Source: JBCCGI01 sp039029355 | GTDB taxonomy: Bacteria > Planctomycetota > UBA1135 > GCA-002686595 | Length of the DNA: 62,432 bases | Direction: 5' to 3' | Assembly (NCBI GenBank): GCA_039029355.1 | Contig: JBCCGI010000048.1 | Coordinates: 1-62,432, forward strand | Shown here: piece after piece, positions 8,772 to 15,525 of the stretch | How the letters are laid out: every line of letters begins with the position of its first letter | Position numbering within the stretch: the first letter of the stretch is position 1 | Position numbers and translations under genes: made by a program | The notes under the pieces: generated by a model | What the model was told of the DNA's origin: nothing | The model's input: only the letters and a program-made list of their open reading frames with translations | Databases searched by the model: none

Positions 8772-8855
8772 GCCCGGCCTCGCTACGGCAGGGACGGGAT
8801 CGCGAGAACCGGAGCTGCCGCAAGGCTCGCGGCGTCGGTCCTCGCCGAACGCCGA

Positions 8856-8883
8856 GCGCGCCGAGCCGCAGGGCCCGGCGCGC
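8856..8883. terminator. Candidate bidirectional terminator
   Basis: GCGCGCCG (8856-8863) pairs with CGGCGCGC (8876-8883), and a short inner GCC/GGC stem is possible. It lies between convergent genes ending at 8771 and 8898. No T-tract is present, so this is a positional inference. Confidence 0.35.
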
Positions 8884-8897
8884 TCCACGGACGAAGA

Positions 8898-11800
8898 CTA
8901 CCAGCCGGCCGGCTCGCCGCCCTCGCACTCAACCGGCTCGTCGATGTCCCACGCGGGGAAGCCGGCGGCGTGCAGGGTCAGGCGCGGGGCCTGGTCGCCG
9001 TGCACGTTCGTCGTGCCGGCGGCGCTCCAGGGGACGAGGTCGATCAGGTAGAGCCCGCTCAGGTTCGAGCCCGTGACGTACATCGTGTGGATGCCGTTGC
9101 CCTCGGGGATGAGGTAGCCGATGTACGTGCCGCCTGCGTAGGCGAGCAGGAGATCGGTGCTCTCCGGCCGATAGGGCGAATCGGTGAGGTGCACTTCGAG
9201 CAGCATCTCACCCGGCGCGTGCCACCCGCGGTAGCCCATCGACGAGATGCGCGGAGCATCCCAGGAGAGGTTCACGATCGGCGCGGCGGCCGGGGCGCTC
9301 GCGGGCGGGTCGGTGCTTCCGCCGAACCAGGCAAAGGGCCACGGCGCCGGGTCGGTCAGCAGCGCGATCGGCGGGTTGCCGCCGATCGGCGCGGGCGTGG
9401 CTTCGATCATCCGCAGCGAGATCCCGGACGCGTCGTGCGAGACCGTCGCCGGGTCGACGACGGCGGTGTAGATCCCGTCGTCCGCGACCTCGTCTCCGGA
9501 CAGCCCGTCGTCGAAGAGCTGAATGCCGTCCCAGCTCGACCCGTCGAGCTCCTTCGCGAGCACCGTCAGGGCCATGTTGGCCCGCTGGGCGGCGTAGGCC
9601 TCGATCCGCAGCACGCGGTCGTCCTGACTCGTGTCGTCGACCAGCCAGGTCTCGGCGAAGCCGGCGCGGAGGACGACGGCTTCGTCCTCGTCGCTGACGA
9701 AGACGTAGCTCGGATCGCTCCGGCGGACCTTGCCATCGATGGTCATCTCGGCGTGGAAGCGGCCGCTGATGGTGTCGCTCGCGAGCGACGTGACCGTCGC
9801 GCCCACCAGGCTCAGGTGCGCCGTCGAGTGCGAGTCCTGCACGAAGCCGACCAGCGCGGAGACGTCCTGGACGTCGCCGTTGGAGAACTCGACGTAGGCC
9901 TCGAAGGTCACGCTGGAGAGCGGCGCCATCCCGACGGCCCGCTTGGGGAGCGCCGGGTTGGAGGGCTGGATCCAGAAGCGGTCGACCGTCACCGCGTCCT
10001 GCGCGAAGTAGATCGGCGGCGTCGGCTGCGACTGCCGCAGCTTGCGGTAGGTCAGCGACTCGTTCGGCGAGGGCCGAGCGAGGACGCCCGGCGCGAGCGG
10101 AGCGTCGTTGTAGTAGACGTGGACGCCACCGGTGACGCCGCCGGTGATGTTGTCGCGCGAGATCGCGATGATCTCCTCGCGGTGATCGCCGAGCCCGCCG
10201 GGCGGCGTCTGCCACGAGGGGAGCCCGACGTCGAACGGCTTCGCGATCAGCGCACCGAGGTGGAGGTTCGGGTCCGGGTCGTCGATCTTCGGGAAGCTGG
10301 TGCCCAGCTTCTCGAAGAAGTGCGTACCCAGGCCGGGTCCGTTGTTGTTCCAGTTCCACGACGTGTTGCCGCCGCAGTCACCCTGGTAGTAGTAGATCCA
10401 GGCGCCGTCGGGGGACGAGCAGCCGGGATCGTCCTCGGGCGGGAGGATCACCGGGCTGTCCTGGACCTGGTTGATGTCGGGCACGCCGTAGGGCAGCGGT
10501 CCGGTGGCGAGCTCGTCCTTGTGCCCCATCCGGAAGATCGAGACCGGGCGGCGGGACTGCGCGTTGTTCAGGATCTCGTCGCTTGCGTAGTCGCCGTCCC
10601 AGTCGACGGGGCTCATGTGCTGCCACGGCCCGAGCGAGCGCGTGAGCACGTCGTTGACCACGGTGTGGTAGTAGACCTTCGGCCCGTGGTAGATGGCGCC
10701 GCCGAGCGCCATCAGGGTGAAGTCGAGGTCGTCCATCGGGTCCGACGTGACGCGGATCGAGGTCGCGTAGCTAGCGGTGAAGCTCGCCTGGCCGGGCGGG
10801 AGGGTGTACAGGTCGTCGAAGTCCTTCGGCGACGAGAGCGACTCCAGGCCGGGCTCAGCCGCCGACCAGTTGCCGGCGTGGATCACCTGGCCGCCGTCGG
10901 CGGGCGCACCGTCCCACTCGCTCAGGAGCTCGCCGCAGTCGGCGTCCCACAGCGTGTCGAACTTGTTCGGGTGGTCGATCGGCTGGCCGCCGTCCACCCA
11001 CTGCTTCCAGGCGCCTCCGGCCCAGCTCTCGTCGTCGTCCATCACCGCGAGCACTTCGAGCCCGGGGCGGAGCGGGTCGAAGTCACCGACGAAGCACGAG
11101 TCGACGTGCGCCTTGACGCCGTCGTCGCCCCACACGCCCGAGTCGACCATCTGCCAGCGGCGCTTGCCCTGGGTGCCGTATTCGACGATCTGACCATTGA
11201 TGCGGTCGACGAAGTCGATCAGGCCGTTCTGGAAGAGCTCGTCGAAGCCGTCGCCGTCGATGTCGAGCCAGTTGTACTCGTGCGCCCAGCTGGTCAGCTC
11301 CTGCAGCACGGAGTTGTCGAAGGTGGCGCTGAACTTGTGCTCAAGCCCGTCGACCGGACCCTCGGTCTCCTGCCAGATGAACGTGTCTCCCCCGTCGTGC
11401 TGCGTGAGGATCAGGTCGCGCGGGAACTCGGTGTCCCGGATCTTGCAGACGCCGATGCGGTGCTCGATCTTCGAGGACTGGCCCGCCGGGGTCTGCGCGA
11501 CGACGGTGACGTTGCGCGGCGCCGTCGGGTCGGTGCGCAGGATGAACAGCGTCGGGATGCCGAGGTACGTGCCGTCGTCCTGAAGCCCGACGAAGGCGAC
11601 CTCGTTGGTGTTGTCCGGCTGATCGTCGACGATGTTCCAGATCAGCGGGTTGTTGTGGTGCGACGTGTAGCAGGAGTAGGGCGTGTACCAGTCGCAGTCG
11701 GGATGGGTCGGACTGATCGCGCAGTCGGGGTCGTCGGGGTCAGGGACCTCGGGATTGGAGGGCGTCCCGCCGAGCCAGCCGGCGCCACCGGCGTAGGGCG

Positions 11801-12239
11801 ACAGCCAGAACCAGAGCGGGTCGAGGGTCATCTCGCCGGTGTTGTCGTCGCGGACCATCTTGGCGGCGAAGACCGCCTCGCCCGACATCGTGATCACCAC
11901 GTCGTCGGCGACGCCGTCGTTGTCCACGTCGCCGACGCTCACGTCGGTGTGGATGCCGCCGTAGCCGGTGCATCCCGACTGGCTCTCCGGAGTGCCGTGG
12001 TTGCGCGTCAGCCAGTTGGCGATGGGCACGCTCCCCCCCCAGCCCGGGGCCCAGTCGGGGATCTCCATGTGATGCCCCGCAAGGTAGAGGTGGTCGGTGG
12101 GCCCCGGCTCGAAGATCACCTCGTCCTCGACCCACTGGGGGTCCGGGTCGGGCGGCCAGCCATCGGCTTGGGCGGCGGCGGTCGACGCGATGGGCAGAGC
12201 CAGGGCGCCGACGGATAGAAGCGGCAGGTACGATTTCAT
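8898..12239 (-). CDS. Giant secreted FG-GAP/VCBS-type protein
   Basis: This 1113-aa protein has a signal peptide (MKSYLPLLSVGALALPIASTAAAQ, residues 1-24). The N-terminal two-thirds contain FG-GAP/VCBS-like blades with calcium-loop motifs, for example 'VGDVDNDGVADDVVIT' near residue 100 and 'LDIDGDGFDELF' near 320, separated by long inserts rich in Trp, Asp and Gly. The last third looks like Ig or choice-of-anchor beta domains, with a 'DDGLSGDEVADDGIYTAVVDP' segment. The chain ends in a short Trp-containing tail without a lipobox or LPxTG. No enzymatic motif is seen. The start is followed directly by the signal peptide; upstream lies a long gene-free stretch. The long plus-strand ORF opposite this gene is a codon-bias shadow. 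Confidence 0.85.
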   Translation of the reverse strand: MKSYLPLLSVGALALPIASTAAAQADGWPPDPDPQWVEDEVIFEPGPTDHLYLAGHHMEIPDWAPGWGGSVPIANWLTRNHGTPESQSGCTGYGGIHTDVSVGDVDNDGVADDVVITMSGEAVFAAKMVRDDNTGEMTLDPLWFWLSPYAGGAGWLGGTPSNPEVPDPDDPDCAISPTHPDCDWYTPYSCYTSHHNNPLIWNIVDDQPDNTNEVAFVGLQDDGTYLGIPTLFILRTDPTAPRNVTVVAQTPAGQSSKIEHRIGVCKIRDTEFPRDLILTQHDGGDTFIWQETEGPVDGLEHKFSATFDNSVLQELTSWAHEYNWLDIDGDGFDELFQNGLIDFVDRINGQIVEYGTQGKRRWQMVDSGVWGDDGVKAHVDSCFVGDFDPLRPGLEVLAVMDDDESWAGGAWKQWVDGGQPIDHPNKFDTLWDADCGELLSEWDGAPADGGQVIHAGNWSAAEPGLESLSSPKDFDDLYTLPPGQASFTASYATSIRVTSDPMDDLDFTLMALGGAIYHGPKVYYHTVVNDVLTRSLGPWQHMSPVDWDGDYASDEILNNAQSRRPVSIFRMGHKDELATGPLPYGVPDINQVQDSPVILPPEDDPGCSSPDGAWIYYYQGDCGGNTSWNWNNNGPGLGTHFFEKLGTSFPKIDDPDPNLHLGALIAKPFDVGLPSWQTPPGGLGDHREEIIAISRDNITGGVTGGVHVYYNDAPLAPGVLARPSPNESLTYRKLRQSQPTPPIYFAQDAVTVDRFWIQPSNPALPKRAVGMAPLSSVTFEAYVEFSNGDVQDVSALVGFVQDSHSTAHLSLVGATVTSLASDTISGRFHAEMTIDGKVRRSDPSYVFVSDEDEAVVLRAGFAETWLVDDTSQDDRVLRIEAYAAQRANMALTVLAKELDGSSWDGIQLFDDGLSGDEVADDGIYTAVVDPATVSHDASGISLRMIEATPAPIGGNPPIALLTDPAPWPFAWFGGSTDPPASAPAAAPIVNLSWDAPRISSMGYRGWHAPGEMLLEVHLTDSPYRPESTDLLLAYAGGTYIGYLIPEGNGIHTMYVTGSNLSGLYLIDLVPWSAAGTTNVHGDQAPRLTLHAAGFPAWDIDEPVECEGGEPAGW

Positions 12240-12300
12240 GGTCGTCGTTGAACGGGAACACGCCTGCGCGGCGGGAACGAACGAAACGCGACGAGCGGCG

Positions 12301-12384
12301 CTTGCCGCCCATCTCCCCCGTGCGCGCGCTTCGGGTCCTCGAAGGCCTCAGGATTCGGGCGGTTTTCCGTCGTGCCCGCCGCGG
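12301..12384. repeat. Intergenic repeat, copy A
   Basis: This 84-base element is about 88% identical to 12895-12975, with ten substitutions and a three-base gap in my hand alignment. The core CCCCCGTGCGCGCGCTTCGG and the segment CTCAGGATTCGG are exact or nearly exact in both. Both copies are in the same orientation about 590 bases apart. I saw no third copy in the window. Confidence 0.7.
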
Positions 12385-12894
12385 GCGTGCCGCCGCCCCC
12401 GACCGCGTCCCCCAAGCCGCTGGTCTCTTGACTCTCGGACCCGCGGATTCCGCGTGCCCGAGCATTCCTCGGGGAGAAGCCTCCCGGCCTTCCGCTCGGA
12501 GAGCCCACATCAGTCCAACGAGGAGTAAAGATGCGAAGTACACGAATGCCCGCAGTGTCCCAGCGCCGCACGCTGCGCTCCCTTCCGGCGGTTCGGTGAC
12601 CAGGCGGTGGGCGCGTTGGCCGAGGTCTTTCGTTCCACCCCGCTGACGCTCGAAGTCGGGGATGGCGGCGAGTCCCCCAAGCCCGCGAGCGGCCCCCGCC
12701 AGGGCGGAATCACGTTCCAAACGCGAGTCCGCTCCGGAGACGGTCGAACGTCTTCGGCGGCGAGCAGCCCGAGTACGAGCCTCCTGGAGCTGAGCGAGAT
12801 GGTCTGGGTCACGGACGTCAGCGGCGTCGTGCGCGTGAGCCAGCTCTCTTGGGAGCCGGGCTGGGGGCAGGAGCGGCTCGTGCGCCGCGCGCGC

Positions 12895-12975
12895 CTTGCC
12901 CAGCTCCCCCGTGCGCGCGCTTCGGGTCCCGGAAGGTCTCAGGATTCGGCCGCTTTTCCGACTTGCACCCCGCGG
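12895..12975. repeat. Intergenic repeat, copy B
   Basis: This is the second copy of the element at 12301-12384. It lies 110 bases upstream of the acetyltransferase start. Similarity beyond the core continues weakly toward the CCACAT motif near 13043, suggesting a longer decayed unit of about 200 bases. Confidence 0.7.
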
Positions 12976-13085
12976 AGTCCCTGCCGAGGATCGACGCGCT
13001 CGCTGCGCTGCGGGATGGGAGGCGTCCGCGCGGAGCAGCCCCACATGGCCCCGATCGAAGTGACGACCCAGCCCACTCCCCCGCG

Positions 13086-13562
13086 ATGAGCACCACCGTC
13101 ATTCGCGACGTAGAGGCATCCGATCTCGCCGCGATCATGCAGATCTACCACGAGGCCGTGCACGGCTTGACCGCCGAGCATTACGACGACGGTCAGCGCC
13201 GGGCGTGGGCGCCCGAGAGCCTGCGCACCGACGAAGGCCACTGGCGGAATCGCCTCGGCGGCCTCCAGGTTCTGATCGGCACCCGCGCAGGCGCGCCGGC
13301 CGGCTTCTGCGCGTTCACGCTGTCCGGCCACGTCGACCTGCTCTTCACGCACCCCGCTCACGCCCGTTGCGGCGTCGCGCGCGGGCTGCTCGAGGAAGCC
13401 GAGGCCCGGATGCGCAGCGCGGGCACGATCCAGGCGCGGACCGGGGCGAGCCGGCTGTCGCGTCCCTTGTTCGAGAAGCTGGGGTACCTCGCGGTCGGCG
13501 AGGACTTCTCCGACATCCGCGGTGCCCGTCTGCCGCACACGAACATGCGGAAGTTCCTCTAG
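13086..13562 (+). CDS. GNAT-family N-acetyltransferase
   Basis: This 158-aa protein matches the length and order of GNAT domains. It begins with the strand 'VIRDVEASDLAAIMQIYHEAV' typical of the fold and has a central strand pair (APAGFCAFTLSGHVDLLFTHP). Next comes the acetyl-CoA loop 'ARCGVARGLLEEAEARMRSAG', equivalent to the R/Q-x-x-G-x-G/A motif, then 'SRPLFEKLGYLAVGE'. It should transfer acetyl from acetyl-CoA to an amine; the substrate cannot be read. The ATG at 13086 fits the family N-terminus; a TTG start at 12849 would add a low-complexity extension and is rejected. The DUF2071 gene follows 18 bases later in the same direction. Confidence 0.88.
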   Translation: MSTTVIRDVEASDLAAIMQIYHEAVHGLTAEHYDDGQRRAWAPESLRTDEGHWRNRLGGLQVLIGTRAGAPAGFCAFTLSGHVDLLFTHPAHARCGVARGLLEEAEARMRSAGTIQARTGASRLSRPLFEKLGYLAVGEDFSDIRGARLPHTNMRKFL

Positions 13563-13580
13563 TCGGATCCGAGGACGAGC

Positions 13581-14327
13581 ATGAAGATCCCGCTCATGCG
13601 TGGCGTCATCGATCGGCGCATCCTGGCCAACTTCCGCATCGCTCCGGAGGTCCTCGCCCGGGCCTTGCCCGCCCCGTTCCGGCCCAAGACGGTCGCTGGA
13701 CACGGCATCGGGGGCATCTGCATGATCCGCCTCAAGGAGCTCCGGCCGCGCGCGTTCCCCGCCTTCCTGGGGCTGACGTCCGAGAACGCGGCGCACCGTT
13801 TCGCGGTCGAGTGGGACACCGACGAGGGCGTGCGCGAGGGCGTCTACATCCCGCGCCGCGACTCGTCGTCGCGGCTGAGCGCGCTCCTCGGCGGACGTCT
13901 GTTTGCGGGCGTCCACCACCTCGCGCGCTTCGACGTGCGGGAGGAGGGCGAAGCCTACTCGGTCGCGCTGACGTCGAACGACGGGGAGACGCGCGTGCTC
14001 GTCGAGGGCGAGGTGGCGGACTCGCTTCCCGACGGCACGGCCTTCGGCTCGCTCGAGGAGGCCTCGGGCTTCTTCGAGCGGGGCTCCCTCGGCTACTCGG
14101 CAACGGTACGCGAGGGCGTCTACGACGCGCTCGAGCTCAAGGTCGACCGCTGGTCGGTGCGCGCCCTCGACGTCCGCCGCGTCGAGTCCAGCTACTTCTC
14201 CGACCCCGAGCTCTTCCCCAAGGGCTCGACCGCCTTTGACTGCGCCCTGCTCATGCGCGACATCGGCCACGAGTGGCACGAGCGCGCCCCGCTCTGCTGC
14301 GCGCCCGAGGCGCTGGCGCACGGGTAG
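13581..14327 (+). CDS. DUF2071 family protein
   Basis: This 248-aa protein begins 'GVIDRRILANFRIAPEVLARALP' and continues with 'GICMIRLKELRPRAFP', 'YIPRRDSSSRLSALLGGRLFAGVHH', and a late 'VESSYFSDPELFPKGSTAFDCALLMRDI'. This is the organisation of DUF2071, a family related in fold to acetoacetate decarboxylase-like proteins with no established reaction. There is no signal peptide, so it is cytosolic. GAGGA six bases upstream supports the start. It probably shares a transcript with the acetyltransferase gene, and a good hairpin at 14343 follows its stop. Confidence 0.8.
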   Translation: MKIPLMRGVIDRRILANFRIAPEVLARALPAPFRPKTVAGHGIGGICMIRLKELRPRAFPAFLGLTSENAAHRFAVEWDTDEGVREGVYIPRRDSSSRLSALLGGRLFAGVHHLARFDVREEGEAYSVALTSNDGETRVLVEGEVADSLPDGTAFGSLEEASGFFERGSLGYSATVREGVYDALELKVDRWSVRALDVRRVESSYFSDPELFPKGSTAFDCALLMRDIGHEWHERAPLCCAPEALAHG

Positions 14328-14342
14328 GTGCGGGTTGCCCGG

Positions 14343-14363
14343 AGCCGGGGGCGGACCCCGGCT
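14343..14363 (+). terminator. Rho-independent-type terminator
   Basis: AGCCGGGG (14343-14350) pairs perfectly with CCCCGGCT (14356-14363) around a five-base loop, followed by TTCCTC. It begins 16 bases after the DUF2071 stop and lies between convergent genes, so it may serve both. Confidence 0.65.
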
Positions 14364-14411
14364 TTCCTCGCGACGCTAGCGATCGCGTCCGCGCCCCGTG
14401 GGCTCGTTGGC

Positions 14412-15434
14412 CTACGGACCGACCCAGCAGCGCGCGCCGCGGGTCAGCCCGGCGCGCCCGGCGGCGGCGTCGAGCAGGCCGCCCTGGGCGATGAAGGTCG
14501 TGCCGACCATCGTCGGGGTGTCCGGCACCAGGATCGAGACCGGCACCTTGAATCCGTTCCAGTCGTTCCCCGTCTCGATGATCGGCGGGACGACCAGCAG
14601 CAGCTCGCCCGGGGTTCCGGGCACGAGCCCGAGCTCGGGTACGAGGATGCCGCAGGGATAGGCCGGGACGGCGAGCGCCGAGACGGCGAGGAGCGGCGTC
14701 GACGGGAAGCCCATCGAGTCGGTGGGGTCGTCGACCCACAGGGTGAGGAACTGACCGACGGTCGGCGGAGAGCCGGTCGTCAGGCTGCCCTCGGGGTTGA
14801 GCCCGCAGCCGTAGGGCTCGATGCTCGCGAGCCGGGTGAACTCGAGCGTGCCGAGCGGCGTGGTTCCGAAGAACGGGCCGCCGGTGATCAGCGTGATCGG
14901 GTCGGGCGGATCCGTGTCGAGGTCGGGCGACGTGAAGGTCGTGCCGCTGTCGGTCCCCGCGTCGTAGGCGAAGAGCTCGACCGTCTTCGATGCGACCCAG
15001 CTGCCCCCCTCGTAGAGGTTCAGGTCGTGCCCGCCGACGAACCAGTCGGGGCTGGGATGCAGCCTGGACGAGAGGGTCACGAGCGGATGCTCGTCGGTCA
15101 CCCTGACGTGGGCGCCGCCGAAGGGCGCGAAGACCACCTCACCCGCGGTGCCGTCGATGATCGCGTTGTTGATCTGCACCGCGAGCGGCCCGGTGTCTCC
15201 GGTCTCGGCCACCGTCTCGATCTCCGGCGATGCGAGCGCACCGGTCTGCCAGAAGGAAACGCCCGCGTTGTGCGTTCCGCCGACGAGCGACGAGAAGAGG
15301 CCGGGCTCGGCAAAGGCGCCCGGATGCGTGGCTTCGCTCCAGGTCTTGTTGAACTTGAGCTCGTAGACGGCGACCGCTTCCTGGGCGAAGCTCGGCGCCG
15401 CGAACGCAAGGAGGAGAAGAAGGCTGGACTTCAT
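14412..15434 (-). CDS. Secreted spondin-domain protein
   Basis: This 340-aa protein has a signal peptide (MKSSLLLLLAFAAPSFA, residues 1-17). Residues ~22-202 match the spondin N-terminal domain. They show 'YELKFNKTWSEATHPGAF', 'FWQTGALASPEIETVAETG', 'SPDWFVGGHDLNLYEGGSW' and 'ELFAYDAGTDSGTTFTSPD' (the conserved D-A-G-T-D at 158-162), closing with a 'PLGTLEFTRL' strand. Spondin domains are secreted Ca-binding C2-like folds in adhesion proteins. The rest (~210-340) resembles the C-terminal beta module shared by several large secreted proteins of this window. The neighbour at 15526-18210 is co-oriented with a 91-base gap. Confidence 0.82.
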   Translation of the reverse strand: MKSSLLLLLAFAAPSFAQEAVAVYELKFNKTWSEATHPGAFAEPGLFSSLVGGTHNAGVSFWQTGALASPEIETVAETGDTGPLAVQINNAIIDGTAGEVVFAPFGGAHVRVTDEHPLVTLSSRLHPSPDWFVGGHDLNLYEGGSWVASKTVELFAYDAGTDSGTTFTSPDLDTDPPDPITLITGGPFFGTTPLGTLEFTRLASIEPYGCGLNPEGSLTTGSPPTVGQFLTLWVDDPTDSMGFPSTPLLAVSALAVPAYPCGILVPELGLVPGTPGELLLVVPPIIETGNDWNGFKVPVSILVPDTPTMVGTTFIAQGGLLDAAAGRAGLTRGARCWVGP

Positions 15435-15525
15435 GCCCCGAGGGTAGCGCGGCCGGCGGGATCTCGCCCGGGCGGTGCCGGAACGCCGCCGCGCGTCGTC
15501 GGCGCGCGACTTCCCGACTCCCCGG

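Larger units (their letters stand above)
12240..13085. other. Gene-free stretch holding a duplicated element
   Basis: No ORF here has a signal peptide, a recognisable domain or a good ribosome site. The stretch contains two related ~80-base elements (12301-12384 and 12895-12975), annotated separately. AACGAGGAGTAAAG at about 12520 followed by ATG is a good-looking ribosome site, but the frame behind it gives only a short low-complexity peptide. The minus-strand promoter of the 1113-aa gene should lie in the left part. Confidence 0.5.

Noticed and set aside
8970..12218. Long plus-strand open frame (1082 codons) opposite the 1113-aa FG-GAP gene
   Set aside because: Composition is Arg/Val/Gly/Asp shadow sequence with no signal peptide or domain; it arises from high GC third-position bias of the real minus-strand gene with signal peptide and calcium loops.
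12849..13085. N-terminally extended acetyltransferase from a TTG
   Set aside because: The extension is low-complexity, overlaps the repeat element, and the GNAT fold starts right after ATG 13086.
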